In this document: piece by piece, positions 16,705-25,023 of the stretch
Numbering within the stretch: position 1 is the stretch's first letter
How the letters are laid out: each line of letters starts with the position of its first letter
Source: Bacteroidota bacterium
GTDB taxonomy: Bacteria > Bacteroidota > Bacteroidia > Bacteroidales > UBA12481
DNA: 64,000 bases
NCBI GenBank assembly: GCA_018669475.1
Contig: JABHCC010000061.1
Span: forward strand, 186,001 to 250,000
Direction of reading: 5' to 3'
The notes under the pieces: generated by a model
Told to the model about the DNA's origin: nothing
Database searches by the model: none
The model's input: the letters and a program-made list of their open reading frames with translations, nothing else
Translations under genes and position numbers: made by a program

Positions 16705-19536
16705 CTATTGGATTTTCACTATTTTCCTCAGATGAGTCTCCTTACCTGCAGTAATAACTACAAAATAGCTACCCTCAGCAAAGCTCCGGAGGTCTATTTC
16801 TCCTGTTAATTCAGAAGAGCTTATCGGGTAATGTTTCTGATAGATTTCCTCCCCGAGATAATTATAAATAGCGATATCCACCTCAGTTTCCTTCACAAAA
16901 CTAATCTCGAGAGATAACATATCAGAAACCGGATTAGGATACAAGACCAGCTTATCCAAAGTTTGTTCACCCAAATCAATTCCAGACCGATCTCCATCCT
17001 GTGATACCACAACATATTGGATGTTGTTTTCTGCATCAGGTGCTACAATCCTGACACTATCTTTTCGTGGAATACCCAAATTCGGCACTACAAACAATCT
17101 GATCTCTGTCTCATCATTCCCGTTTCGTGGGGAAACAGCAAACCAATCAGCTGAATAGTTTAGTTGCCAGCTTAAACTGAGTCCGCCCGGATTTGAGATC
17201 ATAAAGCTTGTATCAATTGTTTCGTTAGCAGGCAAATCAAATAATATCGGATTCACATGCATATCGGCTTTGATAGGAACAATCGTAGGAATTCCAATAT
17301 TATCAATATGGAAGCTAAGCTTGCCATCGAGCTCAAGCTTAATATCGAAAACTCCTGAACCCTTCATGCCCCCAATAGGAATTATGTACTCACCAGGGCC
17401 AGAAATATTAATAGTGTCTGAAAGTCCTGTTGCCAGGCTTGAGATAAATAAACTACCTGTATTCTGCACTGATACCACACCAAGAACAAGCTCGAGATTC
17501 AACCAATAACGCGACCAGACCGGAACATCTTTTTGTAATGTAAATTTTCTTACACCTGTTGGAGACATACTTTGAGGTATGCCTTCCTGATAGGCATTAA
17601 TTGAGTCATTATAAATAACCTCCGGACCTACCAGCTGCCCAAATTCAAGGCTTTGGTCATCATCAGACCCTACCGAAAACCCAGCAGATTCAAATTCATT
17701 GCTTGGGTCAGTCGTATCATCCGGATCATCATATAATTCATCAATTTCTATTGTCCAGTCATTGTTGGTCTTCATTGGTAAAGAAGCTCCTCCTCTGTCA
17801 TCGTTGTGAAATTCCACAGTAACAGGATAGCTCAGTCTGTTAGTAATCTTTTTCTTTGTACCACTATTGTTAACCCACATCCCCATTGTATAAAAACTAC
17901 TTCCACTAACACGATCAAGTATACGAACTGTTGTATTGAAATTTCTTCCTTCCACGGCGGGATACCTGAGTGTCAGGGATTTACCAGGTGCCAGAACTCT
18001 GCGAAAAGACTGGCAATATTTGGAGAAAAATCCATTTGGAGAGGGCTCCGTGTGATCCGGATCAAAACTTTCGGAAACCACCATATCAATAGCGGCGTGA
18101 CCTTGTTCGGGCAATAACCACATAGAATCTGCCCATATCAATGATGAATTGTGTTGTTTCAACTTGGTAGTGTCAGCACCTGATTGTTTCGTATCATCTT
18201 TGTAATAAAGATAGGTTTTGCCGTTCCGTGTATAAGTGCCCGAAACAGCTACAATATGTCCTTTTCCAGTTCCTGGATACACCATTCCCATTTCAACATC
18301 CTCATTCTCTTTAAGTTCATTGTATATCCAATCCTTATCAGGGTGACTGTCATCCGACTTATCCTTATCCTCTGCTTCACTCCTTCCAGTGCTGGATGGT
18401 AAATTTTTATTGATCTTTTTTGTTTGAAATTTAACTTTAATCGGGAGTTTATACATTTCAATAAAATCGAGCTTGCCACGAATAAAACCTTCAGAGGAAA
18501 CTCCATTGCCTCTCTTTCCCATCAATGCAGAGAGATATAGCATAATTTGATTGAAGTCTCCCGGAAAATTAATCTCCTTATGTTTATCCCGAAGCCACAT
18601 GAGTGAATTGGCAGCAGCTGCTGGTCCACATCCCTCCACCTGCCACGGATATGTTGCATAATCAATGTCACCATTTTTCATTTCACAACCTATGTAATGC
18701 TTATTTGTAATGGTATCTCCGAAGGCTTCTTTAGGAAAAAACTCGGTTAATGGGTAACCGTTATACACCCATCCGGGAGGATAACCCATAACACCCTGCT
18801 TTTCCAACTCAAAAATCCCTTCCCTCCAATCAGGATCAGGAATATCCATGATTAAAGTATCCGGATAAAGACTCAGAGCATATCCAAATTGCAAGTATTC
18901 AATTGGCTGACCCATATCATAACCAAGTAAGCCCAAATCAAAACTAACTGCCAGATTTTGCTGACGAGAAAACCAGCTGGCTTCAGGAATATAGAGATTT
19001 CTGATTATCCATTCCGGATCCTGTCCTTCGCCATTACGGGCCACTATATTTAAATACACAGCCGGTTCCCATGCTTTAAACCAAACCGTCATACTTCCGG
19101 TATATGGTACCAACTCCTGATGTGCATTATCTATTTCGAGAACGCTCCACTTAAAACTTAGATCCTCAGCCGGAATTGAATGTTGCTGTCTTAGCAGATA
19201 AGTAAAGGCTGGTATATCAGAATCTGGTGCTTGAAACAAAATCTCAGCCCGGCGACCTAAACCTTCATTTGCTGAATATTCAATTGTTATTGAACTAGCC
19301 CCTTCACCTTCGGCAGGGTCAATAGTTAGCCAGTCTGCTTCAGTCGTGACTGTCCAATAAGCTCCATCACCAGTAAATTCAAGACCTATTTCAGCACCAC
19401 CTGTTTCGGATGATATATCCATCCAGGCTGGATCAAAAACAAACTGAGTTTGGCAATAGCTTTGATTTGAAGAGGAGCAAAGTCCCAGGAGGAATAATAC
19501 CATGAATACTTTGAATAGACCTTTCATATTACTCAT
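16705..19536 (-). CDS. T9SS-exported BACON plus C39-like cysteine peptidase
   Basis: 943 residues from the ATG at 19534-19536; the longer frame opens with TTG. Signal peptide about 1-29. BACON-like domain about 20-110 (WTVTTEADWLTIDPAEGEG). An unassigned beta-rich part follows. Residues about 285-480 look like a C39-like papain-fold peptidase: EGCGPAAAANSLMWL with the nucleophile Cys, later GKGHIVAVSGTY with the His, and YYKDD with the Asp/Asn. More beta-sandwich sequence and a second BACON-like repeat (SWQLNYSADWFAVSPRNG) come before a type A T9SS sorting domain over the last about 80 residues (LVLYPNPVSDML). It is exported through the outer membrane by type IX secretion and is probably a surface or free protease, although substrate processing is unproven. 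Confidence 0.82.
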   Translation of the reverse strand: MSNMKGLFKVFMVLFLLGLCSSSNQSYCQTQFVFDPAWMDISSETGGAEIGLEFTGDGAYWTVTTEADWLTIDPAEGEGASSITIEYSANEGLGRRAEILFQAPDSDIPAFTYLLRQQHSIPAEDLSFKWSVLEIDNAHQELVPYTGSMTVWFKAWEPAVYLNIVARNGEGQDPEWIIRNLYIPEASWFSRQQNLAVSFDLGLLGYDMGQPIEYLQFGYALSLYPDTLIMDIPDPDWREGIFELEKQGVMGYPPGWVYNGYPLTEFFPKEAFGDTITNKHYIGCEMKNGDIDYATYPWQVEGCGPAAAANSLMWLRDKHKEINFPGDFNQIMLYLSALMGKRGNGVSSEGFIRGKLDFIEMYKLPIKVKFQTKKINKNLPSSTGRSEAEDKDKSDDSHPDKDWIYNELKENEDVEMGMVYPGTGKGHIVAVSGTYTRNGKTYLYYKDDTKQSGADTTKLKQHNSSLIWADSMWLLPEQGHAAIDMVVSESFDPDHTEPSPNGFFSKYCQSFRRVLAPGKSLTLRYPAVEGRNFNTTVRILDRVSGSSFYTMGMWVNNSGTKKKITNRLSYPVTVEFHNDDRGGASLPMKTNNDWTIEIDELYDDPDDTTDPSNEFESAGFSVGSDDDQSLEFGQLVGPEVIYNDSINAYQEGIPQSMSPTGVRKFTLQKDVPVWSRYWLNLELVLGVVSVQNTGSLFISSLATGLSDTINISGPGEYIIPIGGMKGSGVFDIKLELDGKLSFHIDNIGIPTIVPIKADMHVNPILFDLPANETIDTSFMISNPGGLSLSWQLNYSADWFAVSPRNGNDETEIRLFVVPNLGIPRKDSVRIVAPDAENNIQYVVVSQDGDRSGIDLGEQTLDKLVLYPNPVSDMLSLEISFVKETEVDIAIYNYLGEEIYQKHYPISSSELTGEIDLRSFAEGSYFVVITAGKETHLRKIVKIQ

Positions 19537-19580
19537 TTGATTGATTTTTAGGTGTCTATTCAAACATACAAAGAAAAAAG

Positions 19581-20651
19581 CTAATCAAAAAGTTGATATA
19601 CAAAATCAAGTCTTAAGTCATTCTGGCTATTAACATTAATTAGTTCTGACCTTGAGGGAAGTACAAAACAGTAATGAGAACCTGGCTGTAGGCTTTCTGA
19701 TGGAACAAATTGCCTTACAATTGCCGAAGGATATCTCCCATTCTTATATTGTGCTGGAATATGCTTCCCGTCTTCACCAACAAAATATGGAGATGCCTGG
19801 TCAAAACTATCCTGGCCTAATTCAGGATGTGTGATCAGATTCACCCCTCCGATTATCGGATCAAACTCAGCATGGACTGCTAATGACATACTTTGACCTG
19901 TTACAGAAGCATATAAAACTTCCCAATATTTAGCCGTAGCCTTTGCTGTACTAATTAGTCCGCCCGGTGCATCCATCATGTTGGCTGCTGCCCATGACAT
20001 TTTTCTCTCCATCGACCTGCTGAAAAAAAACGAGGTCAATCTCAATCCAGTCATCAGAAAATGTTCAATTCTACTCCCTTTTTTGAAGTTCCTTTCAAAC
20101 TCCTGGTGAGAAATATTCTGATCTCTGAAATATTCATAGCTGGAATAAACTCGTGTCAGATCTTCTACCGGATAATAGGAATCGACATGTAGCCTTCTGC
20201 CCATATGATGCCGCTGAATATTCATAACACCTATCTCCACATCCCCATTGATACTCTTATCTTTTGTAGCCAGATACTGTTGTAAAATTAAATCAAACCA
20301 ATGATCCTGCATTACGTGTCCGAGGCTCCCAAAACAATGCGCCAACAACTCACTGTAATTGCTTTGCCTCTTTACATCATCCTCACGGAGATGAGCAAGA
20401 TAAGCCTTACCGAATGGTATATGTTTATGATGATTCATCCCGGGCAGTTGTTTCCTCACAAACTTCTCCCAGTCGGGATACCAGCTACCTGCAAGAGCTT
20501 GTTTCTGATATCGCTGCATCAGGTCTTTCAGTGCGGGATCATCAATATACTGAATAGCCAATCGGGTAATCCAGGCATGGCTGATATCATCCCAGGCCTG
20601 TGCCTTAGCCCAAAAGCTCAACATAAATACAAACAGGTACAAAAGTTTCAT
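19581..20651 (-). CDS. zinc-dependent phospholipase C-like protein
   Basis: 356 residues from the ATG at 20649-20651; a TTG start eight codons upstream would break the signal peptide. Signal peptide 1-18 (ending AKAQA). The mature N-terminus WDDISHAWITRLAIQYI, then SWYPDWEKF, MNHHKHI and HCFGSLGHVMQDHWFD place His and Asp residues where zinc-dependent phospholipase C and S1/P1 nuclease folds bind three zinc ions. The C-terminal about 150 residues are not assigned. It is the first gene of the minus-strand trio with the C39-like protein and GH20. Enzyme class is likely; the substrate is not known. Confidence 0.7.
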   Translation of the reverse strand: MKLLYLFVFMLSFWAKAQAWDDISHAWITRLAIQYIDDPALKDLMQRYQKQALAGSWYPDWEKFVRKQLPGMNHHKHIPFGKAYLAHLREDDVKRQSNYSELLAHCFGSLGHVMQDHWFDLILQQYLATKDKSINGDVEIGVMNIQRHHMGRRLHVDSYYPVEDLTRVYSSYEYFRDQNISHQEFERNFKKGSRIEHFLMTGLRLTSFFFSRSMERKMSWAAANMMDAPGGLISTAKATAKYWEVLYASVTGQSMSLAVHAEFDPIIGGVNLITHPELGQDSFDQASPYFVGEDGKHIPAQYKNGRYPSAIVRQFVPSESLQPGSHYCFVLPSRSELINVNSQNDLRLDFVYQLFD

Positions 20652-20730
20652 TTGACTCCAATTTATGATAATCAAGGAAAACCAGTATCTTAACGCTTAA
20701 ATCTCAAACTTAATATCAAATTCTGATCTA

Positions 20731-21285
20731 ATGAAAACAAAACACTTTTTAATCGCCTTGCTCATACCATTTTTAATTGTCAACTGTAAACCTGACACTG
20801 ATGAGGTCCTCTCCTCAGATCAGATTATGAAACAAGCAAACCGTACGGCTTTCTGGCAAGGAAAGAAGGTAATGGTTCTGTGGCATGCTTCATGGTGTGG
20901 CTGGTGCGACAGGATGGATAGTCTGATGAACCGACCAGAAGTGAAAGAGGCCTTTGACGATAACTATGTAATCAAACATTTGGTGGTTAAAGAAAGAGAA
21001 TCACTAAAGCATCTTGAAAATCCCGGGGGAGATGTCATGCTCGCCAAATACCACGGCGATAAAGCCGGAATACCTTTTTGGGTTGTTCTTGATCGCAAAG
21101 GAAACTTGCTCGGCGATTCATTTATGAGAGAAGAAGGTGTTGGTATGGATGAACCCGGTAAGAATGCTGGTTGTCCGGCTAATAAAGATGAGGTGGATCA
21201 TTTCATTAAGCTTCTGAAAGAAACCAGCAAAATGACTGATGAAGATCTGGATGCAGTAAGGGAGTTGTTCTTCATGAAAAGGTAG
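20731..21285 (+). CDS. thioredoxin-fold lipoprotein with CGWC active site
   Basis: 184 residues. Lipobox IVNC with acceptor Cys19. The thioredoxin fold begins at about 45 (KVMVLWHASWCGWC) with redox cysteines Cys56 and Cys59, and the cis-proline segment AGIPFWVVLD supports an active enzyme. The spacing after CGWC (DRMDSLMNRPEVKEAF) is that of the thioredoxin_7/DUF255-like branch. It likely reduces or oxidises disulfides at the periplasmic face of a membrane. It is divergent from the phospholipase-like gene (79 bp between starts) and 96 bp before the M1 aminopeptidase. Confidence 0.87.
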   Translation: MKTKHFLIALLIPFLIVNCKPDTDEVLSSDQIMKQANRTAFWQGKKVMVLWHASWCGWCDRMDSLMNRPEVKEAFDDNYVIKHLVVKERESLKHLENPGGDVMLAKYHGDKAGIPFWVVLDRKGNLLGDSFMREEGVGMDEPGKNAGCPANKDEVDHFIKLLKETSKMTDEDLDAVRELFFMKR

Positions 21286-21381
21286 CCCATCTGCTATTCG
21301 GATATGATCAATTGACATTGTTGGTGCTTTGACCATGTTATTAATAACAGAGATTTTTCATCCAGATAACACGACAGTTAC

Positions 21382-23130
21382 ATGAATAAACATTTACTAT
21401 CAACACTGATTTCCCTGCTGGTATTCATGACTGGCTTCACTCAGACTGCCAATCTTCTCGATCGACCATTGCAATTTGAGCGTAGTCGCTCGTACGATGC
21501 CCTGAATTACAAAATTGAATTGGCCGTTGATCTTGAGACCAAATCATTCACCGGAACCAATACAATCACTTTGGTACCCCTGAATTCAGGTCTGGAAGCT
21601 TGTTCTTTTGATCTGACTGAATTAAATATTACAGCTGTTTATGCCGCCGATAAGTCACCCCTGGAATATACTCAAACTCAGAAAGAGGTGGAGATTAAAC
21701 TCGGTCAGTCATATTCTATTAATGATACGGTAAAATTAAGCATCCAATATTTTGCTGAGAATCCAAGCGATGGATTACTTTTTAATGATCAAACTGATCG
21801 ATGGCCCCGGATGCTTACATCGAATTCCTGGCCCAATCATGCCAGATACTGGTTTCCCTGCTATGATTATCCCAATGACAAAGTCACCCAGGATGTTATA
21901 GTAACTGTAAAAGATGATCTCAAAGTACTTTCAAATGGGAAACTAATTGATGTTAAAAATAACCTGCCGGATGGTACCAAAACATGGCATTGGAGGCAAG
22001 TAAATCCACATAGTACGTATCTCTCCATGTTAGCAATTGGTCCATTCGTTGTTATTGAAGATTCATTGGGCCGTTTGCCAATTAATTATTGGGTATATGA
22101 ACAGGATGAAACTGTGGCCAAAGAAATATTTTCAATCACGCCAAAAGCGATTGATTTCTTCAACAACTTATATGATTACCCCTATCCATGGGCCAAATAT
22201 GATCAGGTCATTTGTCCACAACAAGGGGGAGGTGCTGAGGCAACCTCAGCAACTATACTGGGGCTGGGGGCTGTACGGCATAAGCGTCCCGATCAGGATG
22301 ATAACTGGGAAAGAATTATAGCACATGAAGCTGCCCATCAATGGTGGGGCGATTTAATTACTTTGCGATCATGGGAGCATACATGGATGAACGAAAGTTT
22401 CGCCACCTACTCAGATTATTTGTACACCAAAGCAATGAAAGGTGAAAAAAAAGGAGCTATTGATCTTGAAGGAAAGAAAAACCAATACCTGCGTGAAGCA
22501 CATAACAGATATATGCGCCCAATCGTCTATCAAAAATACAATCAGCCTCAAGATAATTTTGACTCACACACCTATCCCAAAGGAGCAATAGTTCTTCATA
22601 TGCTTCGCTATCAACTGGGTGACGAAAGCTTCTTCAGAGTATTAAGCCATTTTCTGCATAAGCACGAATTCCAGGCAGTTGATACAAATGACTTCATGCT
22701 TGCAGTTAAAGAAGTTACAGGAAAAAATATGGACTGGTTTTTCGAACAGTTTATTTTCAAGCCAGGACATCCGGTATTCGATCTATCATACAGCTATTCT
22801 CTCGAAAAGAACTCTGTTGTCCTTACGGTAAAACAAATCCAGGACCAATCAATTGGAACACCAATTTATAAACTACCGGTTCAAATAGCCATTACCACAT
22901 CCGAAGGAAAAAGAATTAAGGAATTATGGATAACAAAGAAAGAGGAAACTTTCTTTCTGTCATGTGATAAAGAACCTCTGTTGGTACGATTCGATGAAGG
23001 AAATTTTTTACTGAAAGAATGGACTTTTAAAAAGACTGAAAAAGAACTTATCTACCAATCAGAAAACGACGATATAATAGGTAAAAACTGGGCAAAAACT
23101 CAATTAGAAAAACTAAAAACTGATAACTGA
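21382..23130 (+). CDS. M1 family zinc aminopeptidase, secreted
   Basis: 582 residues, shorter than PepN because the C-terminal helical domain is missing. Signal peptide about 1-20 (ending GFTQ). Beta-sandwich domain about 28-210; the GGGAEATSATILG exopeptidase loop; zinc motif HEAAHQWWGD with His315, Glu316, His319 and third ligand Glu338 in WMNESFATY. It removes N-terminal residues from peptides in the periplasm. The last codons (encoding LKTDN) coincide with heptamer repeats, so the true ancestral C-terminus may have been altered. It is followed after 49 bp by an M24 aminopeptidase on the same strand. Confidence 0.93.
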   Translation: MNKHLLSTLISLLVFMTGFTQTANLLDRPLQFERSRSYDALNYKIELAVDLETKSFTGTNTITLVPLNSGLEACSFDLTELNITAVYAADKSPLEYTQTQKEVEIKLGQSYSINDTVKLSIQYFAENPSDGLLFNDQTDRWPRMLTSNSWPNHARYWFPCYDYPNDKVTQDVIVTVKDDLKVLSNGKLIDVKNNLPDGTKTWHWRQVNPHSTYLSMLAIGPFVVIEDSLGRLPINYWVYEQDETVAKEIFSITPKAIDFFNNLYDYPYPWAKYDQVICPQQGGGAEATSATILGLGAVRHKRPDQDDNWERIIAHEAAHQWWGDLITLRSWEHTWMNESFATYSDYLYTKAMKGEKKGAIDLEGKKNQYLREAHNRYMRPIVYQKYNQPQDNFDSHTYPKGAIVLHMLRYQLGDESFFRVLSHFLHKHEFQAVDTNDFMLAVKEVTGKNMDWFFEQFIFKPGHPVFDLSYSYSLEKNSVVLTVKQIQDQSIGTPIYKLPVQIAITTSEGKRIKELWITKKEETFFLSCDKEPLLVRFDEGNFLLKEWTFKKTEKELIYQSENDDIIGKNWAKTQLEKLKTDN

Positions 23131-23133
23131 AAT
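23113..23133 (+). repeat. three heptamers of the CTGATAA type across an M1 gene stop
   Basis: CTAAAAA, CTGATAA and CTGAAAT in tandem. They encode the last residues and the stop codon of the M1 aminopeptidase. The same family of heptamers recurs at 27184-27240 and 37158-37178. Confidence 0.55.
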
Positions 23134-23179
23134 TTACAGTCTGAAGCACGGCTGCCATCTCTAACAAATAGACATCCCT

Positions 23180-24541
23180 ATGAAACAAATCTTCATAACA
23201 CTTGCTTCTATCCTTATTGTAGCACTGACAAGCTCAGCGCAAGAATACCAAACTCATTTCCCTAAAGAAGAGTTTCAATCAAGATGGAATTTAGTTTTTG
23301 ATCATATTGGAGATGAGGCCATTGCCATTGTTCAGGGTGCTGAAGATCCGGGTGGCTTTGTTTATCCTCGTCAAACCAATACTTTTTACTATTTGTGCGG
23401 GGTAGAAAACTCCTATGCTTATCTTTTATTGGACGGCAAAACCAGAACGGTGACTTTGTTTCTGGCACCCGGTCACTCTCAGGTACGGGAGAGAGTGCTA
23501 TCTCTCAGCGATCCTGAAAAGGTTAAACAGCTAACGGGCGTACATGAGGTCAAATCGGTAAAGGACATGTTTAGCATAAGCGCTCCTAAGATTTTTACAC
23601 CTTTTAGTCCTGGAGAGAAACAAGGTCAAAGTCGTGGTGAAATCATCAATCGTGACCGCCATATTGCTTCAGATTTTTGGGATGGCAGATTATCCAAAGA
23701 GATCCATTTTATTGCCCTGCTCAAATCACGAAATCCAAGATCTGAGGTATTAGACCTGAGCCCTTTTCTGGACGAGATGCGGAGTATAAAATCACCCCGG
23801 GAGATCGAGTTATTACGAAAGGCAGGTGAACTCTCAGCCAAGGCTATTATTGCTGCTATGAAACGATCACAACCCGGGGTATATGAGTATCAGCTTGATG
23901 CTGAAGCCCGGTATGTATTTCTGGATGGTGGAGCACGCCTCGAAGGGTACCGATCAATCACTGCCTCCGGAGTAAAAAATATTAGAGACGGACATTATTA
24001 CTATAACTCTTCAAAGCTTTTAGATGGTGATTTAGTACTGATGGATTTTGCACCCGATTATGGGTATTACACCTCTGATATTGGCCGAATGTGGCCTGTC
24101 AACGGAAAATTTAAGCCCTGGCAAAGGGAGCTTTGTCAATGGATTTTGATATATCATAAAGAAATTATATCCCGAATTGAACCAGGTCGTACTCCAAAGG
24201 AAATCATGGATGAAGTGGAAGAGCTCTTAATGCCAAAAATTAACAATACAAAATTCTCAAAGGAGATCTATAAAAAGGCAGTTTCAAAAATGATTAAAAC
24301 CGGAGGTGGAGTGTTTTCGCACACAGTTGGGATGGCCGTGCATGATGTGGGGCATTACCGTGAAGCACCATTGAAAGAAGGACAAGTTTTTGCTGTTGAC
24401 CCACAGCTAAGAATAAAAGAAGAAGGCTTGTATATGCGCATTGAAGACACCGGCGTGGTAACAATAGATGGTTTTGAAAACTTTACAGCACTAGCCCCGA
24501 TGGAACTTAAAGACATAGAGAAAATTATCGGATCAAAGTAA
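23180..24541 (+). CDS. M24 Xaa-Pro aminopeptidase (aminopeptidase P), secreted
   Basis: 453 residues. Signal peptide 1-20 (ending SSAQ). N-terminal creatinase-like domain about 30-190; pita-bread catalytic domain about 205-445. All five metal ligands are present: Asp in VLMDFAPDYG, Asp in SDIGRMW, His in FSHTVGMAVHD, Glu in MRIEDTG and a final acidic residue. It releases the N-terminal residue next to proline, using two metal ions. With M1 and the S9 dipeptidyl peptidase in the same run it would complete degradation of proline-containing peptides in the periplasm. Confidence 0.93.
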   Translation: MKQIFITLASILIVALTSSAQEYQTHFPKEEFQSRWNLVFDHIGDEAIAIVQGAEDPGGFVYPRQTNTFYYLCGVENSYAYLLLDGKTRTVTLFLAPGHSQVRERVLSLSDPEKVKQLTGVHEVKSVKDMFSISAPKIFTPFSPGEKQGQSRGEIINRDRHIASDFWDGRLSKEIHFIALLKSRNPRSEVLDLSPFLDEMRSIKSPREIELLRKAGELSAKAIIAAMKRSQPGVYEYQLDAEARYVFLDGGARLEGYRSITASGVKNIRDGHYYYNSSKLLDGDLVLMDFAPDYGYYTSDIGRMWPVNGKFKPWQRELCQWILIYHKEIISRIEPGRTPKEIMDEVEELLMPKINNTKFSKEIYKKAVSKMIKTGGGVFSHTVGMAVHDVGHYREAPLKEGQVFAVDPQLRIKEEGLYMRIEDTGVVTIDGFENFTALAPMELKDIEKIIGSK

Positions 24542-24568
24542 TGAGGTCATCAAGATTAAACTGTAATA

Positions 24569-25000
24569 ATGAATAAAGAAAAAATCGGATCGAACCATTT
24601 TAACTCAAATAAAAATTGTGCTCAATCAGTATTGATGACCTTCGCTGATGAAATTGGTATAAGTGCTGAGCAGGCTTTTAGTTTAGCGGCAGGCTTCGGA
24701 GGTGGAATAGCAGGCAATGGATCAGTTTGCGGGGCAGTCACTGGAGCGATAATGGTGCTTGGCCTCAAATATGGTCAGCCTGGAAAGGATCCTGATGCAG
24801 CCAAAGTCAGAACAGCTGAAAAAGTAAACGAATTCCTGGACGAGTTCAAAAAATTAAACAAAAGCATTAACTGCAGAGATATCATTCATGGCATAGACCT
24901 CAGATCACCAGATGGACCGAAGAAATGGACAAAACAAAACATGAACGAATTAGCCTGCACACCAGCAGTAATCTCAGCAATAAAAATAATCACAGAATAA
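24569..25000 (+). CDS. C_GCAxxG_C_C family protein
   Basis: 143 residues, no signal peptide. The family pattern is complete: NCAQSV near the N-terminus, VCGAVTGAIMVLGLKYG in the middle, NCRDI and ACTPAV near the end. Members are predicted redox or membrane-associated proteins with conserved cysteines and no agreed function. It starts 27 bp after the M24 gene and is followed by the S9 peptidase after 23 bp, so it is likely in the same transcript. Its stop codon lies within three 8-bp near-repeats (CAGAATAA, CCGAGTAA, CCGAATAA). Confidence 0.85.
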   Translation: MNKEKIGSNHFNSNKNCAQSVLMTFADEIGISAEQAFSLAAGFGGGIAGNGSVCGAVTGAIMVLGLKYGQPGKDPDAAKVRTAEKVNEFLDEFKKLNKSINCRDIIHGIDLRSPDGPKKWTKQNMNELACTPAVISAIKIITE

Positions 25001-25023
25001 CCGAGTAACCGAATAAAACCTAA

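Noticed and set aside
11533-19563. Longer starts at GTG/TTG for several genes (11533, 19563, and elsewhere 4110, 8952, 20675, 36309, 53885, 58965)
   Set aside because: In each case an ATG a few codons downstream gives a proper signal peptide or domain start, so the ATG was used.
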